From Leptoclinus maculatus (lineage: Eukaryota > Chordata > Actinopteri > Perciformes > Stichaeidae): 64,000 bases of DNA. The notes beneath the pieces were generated by a model. It searched no databases and was not told where the DNA came from. It worked only from the letters and a program-made list of their open reading frames with translations. Below, piece after piece: positions 36,161 to 49,178 of the stretch (position 1 is its first letter; each line of letters begins with the position of its first letter). The stretch lies in assembly GCA_032191485.1 (NCBI GenBank), contig JAVDOI010000003.1:3513694-3577693 (forward strand), read 5' to 3'. Made by a program: the position numbers and the translations under genes.

Positions 36161-38739
36161 CTATCGTCGGAAGATTGATTTAGCTTTTTATTAGTCTTTG
36201 AGAAACATTCTGGTTGTAGACGTTGTCAATCAACTCCGACTCCATTTTTGCGCCTCAAGTTGCTTATCGGACTGTGAACAACGACTGGTGCATAGAAGAG
36301 GAAGTCTTGGCTAGCGAATATCTGTTGGCTACACCAGTACCCCTGGAATATAGGCCGTTTCACCCATCCACTTCCCACCCTATGTGTGTTTTTTGGTCTT
36401 TATACTACATCATCACACTCGTGACTAAGCGCCGGTATTTGACGCCGTGGGACTGAGAACAGGCTGTCTACTGACAACTTTTAGCACCTGCTAACATTCA
36501 AACGTTCAGTGAAATGATCAGATTCATTAAAACACGCTAAAACTCTAGTGTGACTGTACTAAAATGCCGGTGACGAACATCGATTTCACATTATGTTCCA
36601 GCTAATTGCATCGCCGAGGTAGAGTAACGCAAAGTGTTCAGTCAATGTGTCACAAGCTCCAGATGGTTGGAGCTACCTACATCATTATGGTGGATGAAAA
36701 TAAAATAAAACCCTCTCAAAGCCTGATTCTCCATCTGCACGATCCGCATCTTAATCACGCCTCTGGCTCGTCTATACTTGCAGAATATCCATGGCAATTT
36801 AGTGCAACCTGCTCTGCTCAGATGATTCAGCTTACCTCCACTGGCACATTGGCTGTTGAATATGAATTGAGCTCATATCAGTCATCCCAGACTGCCAGTG
36901 CACATTGTAATATCATCACGATGAAGCTTCTAATTGCTTTGCCATTAACCTTTAGATTTTGCCAAGTCATGGATCTAAATTTCTCTTATACATTCATAAC
37001 CTTTTTTATTTAGTAATTCTTTATTTTTCATCTGAAGGCTGCTAGCAATTCTCTGACCTTAACACTTCCATTGTAAATAGCTTTACAAAACAGTATCATG
37101 TCCTTTCTGCAGGGAATTGATAAGAGACATTAGAGACATTTAAGGAATGAGGTGCATTCAGGGACATAACAGCCACAACAAGCTAAATATTATGCCAGAC
37201 AACACAGCAAAGATAAATAGACACAGTCTAATCCAATAAAGGTTAATTAGGTCGGCAATGGTTAAGAAAAAAAAATGTATAGAAAAACAATTTATTTTAT
37301 TAACTGCTTGCCTCAAGCAACATCAATTAATTTGATCCTGTTTTGGGCTGTGGAGACCCCCCCCCCCCTTGCGCTGGCATTCATTATTGATTGCGGGGGG
37401 CTTTCATCAAATACCAAGCAGGGTGGTGAAGCCTCGTTCAATTAATCAGCTCGTGTGTGACAATGTGTGTTTGAAGTCGGATGTCGGAGGAATGTATGTG
37501 ATTAGCAGGAGACAATGGTGAACCAGAGGAATGAAGGGGCTTTACGCTTTTAATATGTCTGACCTTTCCCAACGTGACGGCTTGTTAGACAGGCAGATGT
37601 CTCATTTGAGGATTGGAAAGTGTTCATCATCCGCTCACCTGCAATTCTTACATATTCCGTCTCATACCAAGCAAATGGGATGATATTGACGGGCTGTTGT
37701 CATGGCAGCCTGCACAGACAAACACGGACCGTTTCATTCGGAAATATGGAGACTTGAATTTTGTTGCGATGGCACTTTGAGAGTAAACATCCATAAATCA
37801 TCGAGGAAAAAAAGACACTTCCTATAACCCCAGAACTTGCCTGAGAATCCAAAATGTTTTAAGTTTACTTAAATATCAGAGTAATTGCTGTCTCTACATC
37901 CATGGGTACACTGAGAACAAGAACCACTATTAGTTAATTCAGCATACTTTTAATGGTGCCAGATTGCCAAAATGTACACAAACGTGTGTAAATAAACCCC
38001 AGCATTAGTGAATCTCCATGGACTTGTCTCAATTTCGCCTGACTTTGAAAACTACTGAAAGTTCTTAATAGCTGTTGTTATGATGGATATATGGATATCC
38101 GGCAAAAGTTCAGCGTCTTCACAAAAACTACTTTGCTCCCACACAGGAAATAAACTGTGGCCTCGGTTTCGTCGACTTGTCTTGTTAAAAAGCTCAAACA
38201 CTATTACAGAGCCCCACTCAACCGTATCATGACTCTGGCAACTGGGCTGTGAGACTGTCAAAGACAAAGTGTATTCAGCAAATTCAAGGCTGATCATAGT
38301 TTTCAAATGTCTTGTGGAAAACAAACTGAGCATTGTGGGTTTTCTTTGATGGTTAAACAGTCTGGACGTTTTGGCTCGTTCAGTTGTATTACATCATAAA
38401 CTGACAACGGATGGGTTTGAATAAAGTCTGACTATAACAAAAGGCAGAAAAGACAAAGATATTGCGCCGCTTGCAGGTGCAAACCCACAAATGCCCCTCC
38501 AAAATACTAAAGACATAACCTCAGTGGTACAGTAACAACAGCCCTGCTAATGGCTCTAGTACATGAACGACATACACAAGTCTCAGCTGCTGCTGTTGTG
38601 AAGAAGAAGCAGCAATCAAAGCTGCAGCAAATGAGTTGCAATCAACACATTCTCACTCCAGTTCGTCAAATACCGACATTTGGTCAGGTACGGTGTGCCA
38701 GTTTACGATTGTTGCATGCATACAGTGTTTATTCAAAAT
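36161..38739. other. Gene-free stretch
   Basis: The open frame of 135 codons at 36606-37013 has no domain and no codon bias that I can see. The rest is AT-rich, with the possible enhancer-like block at 37.3-37.6 kb. Confidence 0.45.
37270..37640. promoter_or_regulatory. Candidate conserved non-coding element
   Basis: Repeat-free apart from an 11-C run near 37359-37369, with several TTAATT/ATTAAT sites (CAACATCAATTAATTTGATC, TTCAATTAATCAGCTCG). Enhancer-like composition only. Confidence 0.25.
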
Positions 38740-38940
38740 TAAACTTCCCAAGTAAGTTTTCTTAGTTTTTTTGGCTCACTTACTTGGTTGGGTTCAGGCA
38801 TCAAAAGAACTTTGTGCACTAACTGCGGAAGTCACGTTGCAACATTAAATTAGTGGACTGGAGAAGAACAGTGGTCTCCTGAGTGAAAGTCGTTTGTTCG
38901 TTTGACCCATCCACCCGTCTAATACTGAAGTGGGTGGGTT
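38740..38940. repeat. Dispersed repeat family C, copy 2
   Basis: GAACAGTGGTCTCCTGAGTG and GTTCGTTTGACCCATCCACC match the 19.29 kb copy. Its left part, TTACTTGGTTGGGTTCAGGC, is the reverse complement of the CCTAACCAAG/GCCTAAACCC theme at 21.1 kb, which links the two repeats. Confidence 0.55.
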
Positions 38941-41029
38941 AACATTGGAGTTACTTGAAAGCCCGACGTGTCGCATGCAGATGCCAAGGGGAACTGATCA
39001 AGTGGCGGTGTTTTCAACAATCCCTTCACACTCTTCGAGTCAATCAGCAACAATATGAAATTGACGTCATTTACAAAGTGTAAACCTTTTCATCTTGCTA
39101 ACATCTTAAGCTCTGTGAATCAGTGCTTCCTACTCAAGAAGACTTTTTGGCTTTGTGGTTGTACGTTGTATTTCCGGCTTATACCTTTTGACTTTCTTTG
39201 AAACAAATATCTTTAGTTGGTAATTTGTTGTACTGGCAACTCTACTGGGAGAGTATCATTCCCAATGAATCGTTGGAAGTGCTCCAGCTGCTAATCAAGT
39301 AAATGGCCGTTTACTTCTGGAACTCTGGATGCCCCGAAACGTGTCTTTCCCCTTTGCAACTCTTTTCTTGTGAGACAAATGAAAAGTGTGAACCGCAGCA
39401 TGTCAGTTGCACAGGAATAAGAGGATAAAAAGAATGACAACTCTCTGGATGATGACCTGCCTGTATACTACCCAGAAAGCATTTGGTCAATGAAGCAGTT
39501 TTAAAAATGTTTTTAGCCTTGGTCTGTTCAATCAGACTTGTACAGACTTACCAAAAAGGCAAGACTAATACAAGTCTGCATCAATGTCATAGAGCTTTTT
39601 CTGGGAAGCTTGTCAGAAAAGGTAGCAGAGAGTCAAGCTCACAGCTGGTTGATGGAATCCTGTCGCTGTTCTGGAGAGGCAGGCCCTTTAGTCCCTTCTT
39701 ATCCAGCAGACACAGATGATTCTGTACAATGCGCCTGTGGGTAAAATGCGATTGAACACACAGATTACTTTGGTTATCACCCAGAGAAGCGTCAGGTCTC
39801 AGCCACGATGTGCTGCTTCCATTTTCCACGCCGATAAATCTCCGTCTTTTGTCAAAATCTCCCACGTTGCCCAAAAATCATTATATAAATCCTGCAATTT
39901 TCTTACAAAACGTGTACTTTTCCTAAATAAGCACGATGCCTGACATTGTAGATTAATTGTACGCGAGGAAATAAATAAACAGTTTGTCAGTTTAAGCTGC
40001 AGGAGGTAAGTTTGGACATGCCGGCAGCTTCAAATAGCGGCGAGAGATAACCGTTGTCACAACTTAAGAGAGTCTGAGCGTCAGCACCCACAAATAATGC
40101 AACATGACATCAGTGGATTGTGCACATCACACTCCAAGGTTTACCAAGTTGTCGTCCCGTGACAACACGTTTTATCAAAGTGTAGCAGAGGAAAAGAGAG
40201 AGGCAGGGAAATGTGACGCCAGCGAGTCCGGCTCAGTAATCTGCCTGCCCCCCCCCCCTCCACTCGCCTGTGTTTGTTGGAAGATTACGCGACTGAAAGC
40301 AGCTAACAACTGCAAAATGCAGTGAGGCAAAGAGTGCTGAGCTCAGACAGGAGGGTCTCAGTGAGGAGGACTGGGGCTGTCCTCACTGTAGCAGCCTCAT
40401 TCTGCGATTTCGGACATGTGATAAGGGTTTTTGACACCTAGATTGACACCCTACCACCTAATTTGGGTCCACAATATGACATCTTCACATGAACACCTGC
40501 ACCGATGGATGGACGGTTTGTTAGTTCCAAGGGAAGAAGAAGCCATCAGAGGGACCGTGACTACAGTACCCACAGGACACTTTTTTTGTCTAACAGATGG
40601 CAACACAGCTGTGCAGTCATGTTCACGCAAAGGTTAACCTTGTACAACAAAGTCCCGCTCGCAAAGCACACCTTGTTTTTGACAACTCATTATCTCTCCC
40701 TGTGTTTTTTTTCTCTCACTCGTGGGACGTTCCAATGTATCCTCATACCCACATGATTGAATAGGACGGTGGAGAAAAGATTCTCGTGGGCGTTTTGTTT
40801 TATCTGGCACCTCTATAGTTAAAGCTTTGCAACCGAAACTACTTAAAATCTTGTTTATGGTCAGAATTAGGCCGTTGTTAAAAGATAGGACCTGGTAAAG
40901 GTTAGAGACCCATTGTGGTCATGGTTTTGAAGGATGCTGTGGCCTCTCATGTCACCCGCTGTTTGTAGAAGCATTCAAACATCACACTACTTCTATCTTT
41001 GCTTCTCACAAAAGAACAATGAACACAAG
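38941..41029. other. Gene-free stretch
   Basis: No gene or recognised repeat; a 10-C run near 40249-40258. Confidence 0.45.
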
Positions 41030-41200
41030 ATGATGATTGGTATCTGAAATGTATAATGTTGAGAAGAAGATGGAAACCTCTCTCAGATTGACAGTTTAAT
41101 ATGAAGCTACAGCCAAGAGAATGTTAGCTTAGCATCAAGACTGGAGGCTGCTAGAAAACAGCCAGTCTGTAGCTAGCAAAATATCAATTTTGGAACCCAT
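41030..41200. repeat. Dispersed repeat family B, copy 2 (diverged)
   Basis: GAGAAGAAGATGGAAACCTC, ATATGAAGCTACAGCCAAGA and TTAGCTTAGCATCAAGACTG align with the 18.9 kb copy in the same orientation, with many substitutions. Confidence 0.55.
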
Positions 41201-41494
41201 TGACTATCGATCTGTCGACTATTTAGGGAAAAGGCCAATATTTCAGTGGTTCTGGTGTAGCCAGTAAATATCCGGGTTACTGATATCCGGGCCAAGACTT
41301 CCTCTTCCGTGTGCCAGTCATTGTTCATTGTCCAATAAGAAACTTTTTATACAATATTGGAAGTGACTTTTTGTAGGAGTTTAGATCCAGAAGACCTTGT
41401 GGCTAATCTCAGATAAACAGATACCTGCTTATGAATGCAAATGAATAAATTAAAAGCTAAATCATCTTCACGTGCAGGTGGGTTCTCAGATTGC

Positions 41495-41690
41495 ATTTCT
41501 GCAAATTGTTCTCCACACGAACTGTGTACCTGCCTTCAACCAAAGCCTGCTCTAACGTGATTGGTCATTACAACACGAACTACAAACAGAAACCAAAGCA
41601 ATTCTGGAACCAACGTCTTGACTCTTTGCCTGCAGATTCTGCATTCATATGCACATATCTGTTTATAGAGAGCAAACTATTATTATACTA
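41495..41690 (-). repeat. Dispersed repeat family E, copy 2 (inverted)
   Basis: Its reverse complement reads AGAATCTGCAGGCAAAGAGT, then TTCTGTTTGTAGTTCG, then ACCAATCACGTTAGAGCAGG and TTTGGTTGAAGGCAGGTACA. It is best preserved in the middle. Confidence 0.75.
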
Positions 41691-42274
41691 TATTAATTCT
41701 TAGGATTTTTAGAATCTCAGAATTTAAGTAATCAAGCAAAGTATTACTTCCAAGAAGGCGAATAAGCACGGTGCAGAACCTGCCAATTGTCATACTGTGT
41801 GGGATTCGTCGCATTGGTTCAGACTCACTGGAAGTCCATGTGAAATCTGGTCAACTTAGAAACAATCACTATCCATCAACAGCCCATAACAGATATATCT
41901 GCTCTTTTACTGCTGACAGGAAGTCGCTTCAATAAGTACATGTTACCTTTCAGGAGATGGGCAAAGAACAATTGATTAGTGTAATGTCTCCATGTGACTG
42001 TGTATAATATGTATTTATTCTACATTAATAAAATGTGTGTGGAGACTGATATGTGAAACTAAGGTCGGGAACGCTGCACTTACGCGGAGCGGAGCCCCTC
42101 TTAATGGTGTGATATCATTCCACTTTTTTTTTCTGCCATGCACACATTACTAATCCATTAGTAAAATATGCGCAATGTGTGTATGGCATTTGAAGTACAG
42201 ATTAAATTGAGCAGACATTCTATGGGGTTATGAGCTTTGCAAAACAAACTAAGAAGGTTGGGAGCTTGACCTCT

Positions 42275-43315
42275 AGGGCCCTATCTTATATCATTCTTAC
42301 GTCGTTGCTAGTTTCAGACCAACACAGTTGTCATTTTATTGCCCAGCGCCCAAATTGTGTAAGTATCAAATACATTTGTGCTCACCCGTGCCACCCATGG
42401 GCTGTTGGTCTTATTAAATGAGGTGTGGTCAAGCGCATTGTTGGCTCATTAATATCTTGAGGCAGCAGGAAGTGATTTCGCCATTTACCAACAAAAACCT
42501 ATTCTTAGTCAGTGGTGCAGCATTACTTAGATGGTAAGAATGCATAGACCCAGCTTGTTACACAGTGCAGCAGCGCTCCTCCTCAGTTGAGTACGTCATT
42601 GGTGCATTTGGTCCACTGGCCAAGGACCACACCTGCCCCGTCTCTCCCTTCATAATATGCCACGCCTGTTTACTATTTGTCACATAAAGAGTGCCCACCT
42701 ACTCAGTAAACGGAAAATGAAAGTCATCAATACAAGACGATTCGAGGGCTGAATTCTGCCGAATAGTTTAAGCTTCGAAGCTTCGTTCACAATGTTGACA
42801 TTTTAATTCTCAATCAACATTTGAACGCTGTGCAGCTTCTTCTTTTTTTAATGTCTATTCATCGTGTTTAAACGTGGTATTTCTGCACAGTTGCAGATAA
42901 AGACCAGGCTCCACTAATCCAATTCATATTATACTATTTGCTTTGAAAAAGCAGCTGTATTGGGTTGTTTCCGACTTGTGTGATCCAAACATTTCCAATA
43001 TCTCCAGCATTATGAAGTCCAAAAGTCGAAATCTATTGAAAAAAAATATATAGATATAATCATTTCCCAAATTCACAACATGTTTTTATCTCGAAAAATA
43101 GTCTGCTTCAATCCATATTTGTTGCTGTTTAGCCTTTCAAAAACAACGCTTTCTCTGCAGAAAACTGCTTCTCCAATTTGCCGAATTCAGGGAATGGATG
43201 ATGACACTGATTGGTTTGATTCATGTTGAGCCCAAAACACACCTTTGATCAATTTGGAGACTACATACAACCACTTAGGCCCTCGCGCCTTACTTTGCAC
43301 CCAGATTAAGGGCCG
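42275..43315. mobile_element. Probable non-autonomous DNA element, about 1.04 kb
   Basis: The left end is AGGGCCCTATCTTATATCAT. The right end, inverted, is GGCCCTTAATCTGGGTGC. Internal CATTGTTGGCTCATTAATAT and GAGGCAGCAGGAAGTGATTT belong to a known abundant fish repeat. The termini are partly decayed, so the limits are approximate. Confidence 0.5.
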
Positions 43316-45715
43316 TTTAACCAGCCAGTTGAACAGGCCGTAAATGCACTTGTGCCATGCACTTTAGACCATGTGCTATAGATTATTTAAATAAAGCCCA
43401 TGGACTCTGATGGAAGCCAAAATTAAGAATCAAATTATTGTTATACTCGTTGAAGAAGACAAAGTATCTGCTTTTGGAAAAGAGAAGAAAAAGCTTGAAT
43501 TTACTGTTTTGCTTGAGAGTACCTTTAAGCAATAAGCCATTGGTACAATAAATAAATAACTGTTTACTCTTTCCTTTTTTTGCCATTTGATTGATGACAG
43601 CACGACTGATACAAACAAGTGATTCAACCAATTACCAGATCTTAAAAGCTTTTATATTTGAAGTGATGTCCATTCACAGAAGCAACAACAGCACATTTTA
43701 TTTTATGAGTGCAGGGAAGCAGAATTAGAGTAACAATTTGCAGTCTGCACTGAATGCCTTATATAAACAGTCTCTAAACAGTAATGTACAAAACACTAAA
43801 GCAATGGATGCACATAAACACATTTGAGTTCTTCCTGAGTTTGTTGATTTGCATATAGTCGGAAGTAACCAACCTACTGTGTTCACAGTGAAAAGTCTAA
43901 AATCAACTTGCTTTAGTAGTTACTGAAGTAATGTGTCAAACAAATAATTACAGCAATTCATGTACAAGCATTAGCTGTAGTTATTCTACTTTCTTTACAT
44001 TATGTTCAGATCTTCACCTATTGCAACAGTGAGTTACGTCAAGCTTTTCATTCCTCCACGGTGCACGTTCACCATCATACTTCTTAGTATTCTTTGAAAC
44101 AATTGGTCTCGGAGTTTGTCTCTCATTTTACAGATTTTTGAAAGCAGAAATGACGATTGTAAATATTTATCAATTGTAGCCAGCTGTCCAGGGCTGACTT
44201 GTTTAAAACGAACCATGTGAAAGTTTCCCTTGATGGCTACGTGCATGATATTGTGCACAATCCTTGTTGTGTATTTTTGAGGTAGCCTTATAAGGAAAAT
44301 GTTTTGTTATTGTGTTCTAACCTGTTTGGATCCCTAGCTTGCTGAAGAAAACATACTCAGGTTAGATGTACACTTTAATGTTCATATTTTCACTTTCACA
44401 AGAAAAAAAAGCCTTTTAGGATGAGGACTAACCCATGAAACATGTAAGACTGATCAGGTCTCTGTTTAACTGGAAATTGATTTATGATTGTATGGCTGTT
44501 AACAGAATATTCGGTTCTATGGAGTGATACAAAGAGCTATCCAAAATTCTTTGTAAAAAACCTTTGACTCTTATTTCAATCTGATGATGAAGTCTTGACA
44601 GAGTCTTTGGCGCTTGGACTCTACAGGGAGATTTGTAATGGAGGGGCGTCTGCCCGGAGTCCAGACACTGGTGGTGCTGGTGGCTGATGAGTTGATGAAG
44701 CTAATGAATCTGCGAAGACTGGGCGGAGATGGGGAGGTGGAGGGGTGCGTAACAGCAGCATGAACGTACTGACGGTAGAGAGACAATCATATTTAAGAGA
44801 GTCAGCAGCAGGATAATAGGCTAACCATGTCATTGTGTCGTTGTGCTATTGGATAAAGGAGACCAGCTGATCTAAACAGCTGACATCATGATTGACTGCT
44901 CCAAACAATGACAGCAAGGAAATAATGAGTGAGCATGCGTGAGGAGGGATTGGCAGATGTATGAGGAATTAACTATGGGCTTGGGCATGCAAGAGTACGC
45001 TAGAGCATCATATGGCAGCAAAATAAACCTGAACCTGGCTTTATCCAATGTTCAGATTTCTGTTCTGGAATTGTATGCAAATTAGCACATATTTAATGAG
45101 ATAATCCCTCATTTGCATAACTAAACACAACATTTCAGAAAACTTGTAATACAAAAAACAATTGTCTTCATGTATTTAATCAAGTGGGGAAGTTTCATGG
45201 TGATGAATCAAATATTTACCCTATTCATCTGGGGGTGCCTACATCCATTCATTAACATTTGTAATCTTGTTTGTTTACGCTGTTTGGGTTCGGAAAGGTG
45301 ATTTGAAAAGAAAACAGACAAAGAACTCTTTAGATGCAGAGTATCGCCCCCTTGCAAACTTCTTCTACAAAGTTTGACTTCTAGTTACGAATGCTGGTTG
45401 GACGTTTGCTGTGAGGAGTTTAGCGAACCGTTACGATATTCAGTATACACAGCATTCTACATAACAACTTGGACAAGCGGAATGCCTACTTATGAAATGA
45501 AATGCCACAAAAGAAATGAAAAGTAACCGTACTGTATTACAGATTAGAGGGAGACGGGCACAGCAATCACTAAAGAAGCCAGAGGGGGCACAACCATTCA
45601 AATAGGTTAACAATGAATTTCACCTCATCGTTTGTCATCGCCGATGCGCTGTGGAACTGAATGTGTGCCTGTTGGTATTTTCAGCAGCGTCTTTGTCCCC
45701 TTGCATTGAAACGTA
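43316..45715. other. Gene-free stretch
   Basis: No gene. The GC-richer part at 44571-44790 may be repeat-derived, but no second copy is present here. Confidence 0.45.
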
Positions 45716-46760
45716 GATAAGATAAGATAGACTTTATTGTCCCGAAGGAAATTTGTCTTGGAAACATACATACAGTGTCTGCTGTTAAAACAATACAAAT
45801 AACATATTGCATACATACATTACATACACAGACTGTCGCCAGTCCACACACAGTACCTACAGTACATGCAAAAGACTGCCACCAGCCAACAGATACATTT
45901 CACACTGCCCATTGTACAACACACCAGTAGTGTATAGTTAACAAAGGAGTTCTTAAAGCGGTTGAGCTGCACTGGGGGACTCTGAAGCTGGTATTCAGGG
46001 TGGAGGATATGAGTGCTGTCTGACTCCCATGATTTGCATGTCTCTTTGTGTTAGCCGGGTGATCTGGGCTTTCAGCTGTACACTGAGGTTGCCAAACCGC
46101 AGGACGCTCTCAACTATGGCGTGGTAGAAGAGGAGCAAGACTTTCTGGTTGACACCAAAGACCCTCAGCCTACGAAGGAAGTGTAGCTGCTGTTGGACCC
46201 TAGTGCAGACATTTTCTACCTGAACATTGTCAATGTGTATGCCCAGGTATCTGTAGGAGTCAACCTGTGCTATGTTCTGGTCATGAATAACCACTGGTGA
46301 GTGGTCTCCAATGTATTTGGGGTCGAATACCATCTCCTCTGTTTTCCTGACGTTGAGGATGAGGAAGTGTTTGTCGCACCGCTGGACAAAGTTCTGAATC
46401 TCATGTTTGTACACAGCTGTATCTGATGTGTCAGACATGAGACCCAGGTTGGCTGTATCATCAGAAAACTTTATCATGTAGTTGTTAGCAGTGCTGCATG
46501 TGCATCATCAGTGTACAGGGTGAACAGGACTGGTGAACTGACGCACCCCTGGGGGGCGCCGGTGCTGATGGTCAAGGGTTCAGAGAAGGTCCTGAGTGGT
46601 ACCACTTAATAGTGAAGGGGTTGACATTCATCAGCTGCAGTGTATTCAGGACAACATGAGGCTGTAGAGTGTTAAAGGCTGAACTGAAATCTACAAACAA
46701 CAGTCTAGATGGTGTCCAGATGGTGTTGCAGGACTCGGTGAAGCCCGTGAGTAACGACGT
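45716..46760 (-). pseudogene. LINE retrotransposon 3' part: reverse transcriptase C-terminus and 3' tail (broken)
   Basis: On the minus strand the region reads as the second half of a non-LTR reverse transcriptase. Near 46700 there is LLFVDFSSAFNTLQPH (block A); near 46550 GAPQGCVSSPVLFTLYT in another frame (block B); then from 46477 to 45995 an open frame with FSDDTANLGL (degenerate block C), DSYRYLGIHI, QQQLHFLRRLRVFGVNQK and LLFYHAIVESVLRFGNLSVQ. Frameshifts and stops separate the blocks, so it is inactive. The minus-strand 3' end carries GACAATAAAGTC and ends in a short repeat of TTATC (45716-45730), typical of a LINE tail. The Rex1/CR1-L2/Jockey-like group is the likely home, but the clade is not certain. 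The 5' end is truncated near 46.76 kb. Confidence 0.85.
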
Positions 46761-48714
46761 AAAAGGTCACCCCTTCCTCTCCTCAGCCTGGCTTTCTCAG
46801 CCTAGCAACTTCCCCACAAATGACACACGCCTTAATGAGAAACTGTTTGCGAGATCAGAAATTACACCGGGCTTTTCAACCGCATCCAGCTAGCACTATG
46901 TGCATTCAATTTGTATAGTTCCCCCCTTTTCTTGAAAATGCTCACACACCATAATTGTCCCTTTTCAGATCAAAAGAGAGTATAAAAAAAGGCAGCTTCT
47001 GTGAGTTTGTCACTCTTTCTAGATGCTGTCCATTAAAATGAGTCCATGAGAGGAACAGTCTGTCTATACTGACAGCTCTCACCATGAGGCCTTGTGGGGG
47101 ATTAGCGTCAGAGTACTGAGAGGGTCAGCACAGTATGCATCCAGTCTGCACTTATTTGGTTAGAAAAAAATCACCTTTTCCACAGACTTTCTCACAGTTT
47201 TCTGCGGTGTTGATTGAATTCTAATATGATGAGCTGCTCAGAATGTATTAGCTGAGAGCATTGTTTCTGTCTTTAAATGAATATTTGCCAAAAACATCTG
47301 TGTTTGGTTATTACGATTTCCACCAAAAAATGTATCATTTTCGCGCCTGTCATTTCGTTCTAATTAACTCTTGTGCAACACGCAGTCCAGATGCAGTGGC
47401 ACTTCATGATGTAATTATGAACTGTTATCAAGAAGGAGAGGGGTTATTTATACATATTTCTTCTTGTAATTAGGAGTTATTGAGTGTACACGTGAAGGGG
47501 TGTTAGAAGGTAGTTGAAGATAAGGGGTCCTCAGGCTGCTACCAGCATCTCTCACACTTATGAATAATTACGAATGATGGCACAGACATCTAGTCCCTCC
47601 CTATGGTTCTGGTGAGAACCGCGCTATTAATAAATGAAAAAAAAAAAGATTGAAATTGATTTTTAGGCTTCGAGTTTATTAGGAATTAATGATACAAATG
47701 TCTGGAGGAATTAAAAGCTCGTTGGATGAAGCCAAGTGTGGCCTTCCACTCGGAGGAGTCAGCCAGGTGTAAGGTTCCGTTAAGACTTTCATAGAAGTGT
47801 GCTGATTTCGTCACTCAAGTCTCACGAGTCTTAACACCTGCAATTTATCTTTTGCCAAAACGGTACAGACACAATGGGGAAAGGGAACAAACAAGACAAA
47901 TCGATAAAAACAATACAGAAAGAAAAAGATGCTGACAGTAAACATATGGACCAGAACTATAATCCTCCACTGTTTTCACATTTACATTGCCAAGATGATG
48001 CATCTTTCCAAAGGAGAACAACATACATTGCTTACTGCATATGCATGTGCTCTTCTTGATCTAGTTTCCACTGCATGCAAGGCAGCACGCTCTATCTGTA
48101 ATGACAGCTTATAAGTGTGTGCGTCATTAAAAATAGCTCCTTAGCTGTTTAATCCCGGGCTTCATTCAGAGGATCCTCGTGTGATTTCTCACACCTTCTT
48201 TGCATTGCAAAATATATGCATATTAATGTGAAAAAATCCTCAAGGATGATAATCAGACCAGCTCATCAAGTAAGCCGCCACGGTCCAAGGACCACGGTGG
48301 AATTGTATCTGACCTGTGTTAATAGTGTCCTCCACACACACACACACTATCTCTGGATGGGAAGATTATGTTGTTGTAATGTTTGAAATGTTAATGTTAT
48401 TCATTTGTATTATTAATTATTATGCAATTATTGCATTTAGGCATCAAACACTAAAATCATCACGCATCATCCTTACGTATGTCGCACAATGATAACAGTG
48501 TGATAAAAACCTGAAGCTCAGAGTTTACTGTGGTTGATAGCTGGTTATCCCTCCATAAAGTTATCCCTCCATCTTTACAAAACGAGTCTATTTTGGTTCA
48601 GATCTACGTGTAGTTTGTGTAAGTTGGATGGCTTTAAAATCATGATTACTGACACCACAATAGTAGAGAAATCCTTGGATGTATATTAGATAACCATTCA
48701 TCAGGAGATAATCT
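46761..48714. other. Gene-free stretch
   Basis: AT-rich and repeat-poor. The block at about 47.9-48.25 kb (GCATTGCAAAATATATGCAT, then ATTAATGTG) has enhancer-like texture but nothing definite. Confidence 0.45.
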
Positions 48715-48905
48715 CGATACAACAGATTCTGCATTATTACTAGAATCTGTAGGCAACGGGACAAGATTTTGATATCGGAAGCGCTCTGGTTTCTGTTTGT
48801 AGTCCAGGTAGTATTCACCAATCATGTTTGAACAGATATTGGTTAAATGCAGGTAAACAATGCGTGTGGAGAGCAAAAGAGGCAGAACGCTTTGGCCGAA
48901 ATGAA
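48715..48905 (+). repeat. Dispersed repeat family E, copy 3
   Basis: AGAATCTGTAGGCAACGGGA, TTCTGTTTGTAGTCCAGGTA, CCAATCATGTTTGAACAG and GAGAGCAAAAGAGGCAGAAC. It lies 250-450 bases upstream of the lrfn2 splice acceptor. Confidence 0.75.
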
Positions 48906-49130
48906 CTTTCGTCCTCACAGAACTAGTTTGTCAGTGTTGTTCTGAGGCTATCATGGCCACTAACTTGGCAGTTAATTGGTTTAGGGTACAAGAGAGGGTG
49001 GACCAGATTACATTCTGTATGATACTAAATATTGTTCAGGAGATGTACCCAAATATCTTAACTATTTTTGTTGTGCAACCAAATGTTGTCTGACATAGGT
49101 AACCAAAATCAGAGATCATTATCTCAAACT

Positions 49131-49178
49131 GACCCTTGTTTTCTTTTGTTTCTGCAGGTCCCCTTTGTATGAACTAAC
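49131..49178 (+). other. lrfn2: lrfn2 splice acceptor and end of 5' UTR
   Basis: A pyrimidine-rich run ending CTGCAG at 49152-49157 is a good 3' splice site. The exon would start at 49158 and have 21 bases of 5' UTR before the ATG, including an in-frame TGA. This implies at least one upstream non-coding exon, in line with the human gene, where coding begins in the second exon. Where that exon lies cannot be fixed from sequence alone. Confidence 0.75.

Noticed and set aside
36606..37013. 135-codon open frame on + strand
   Set aside because: No recognisable domain, no splice-site support, AT-rich non-coding composition; more likely a chance frame in a non-coding block.
48646..48918. Minus-strand frame similar in translation to one at 41491-41703
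   Set aside because: The similarity is due to repeat family E read in the same frame; not a protein-coding family.
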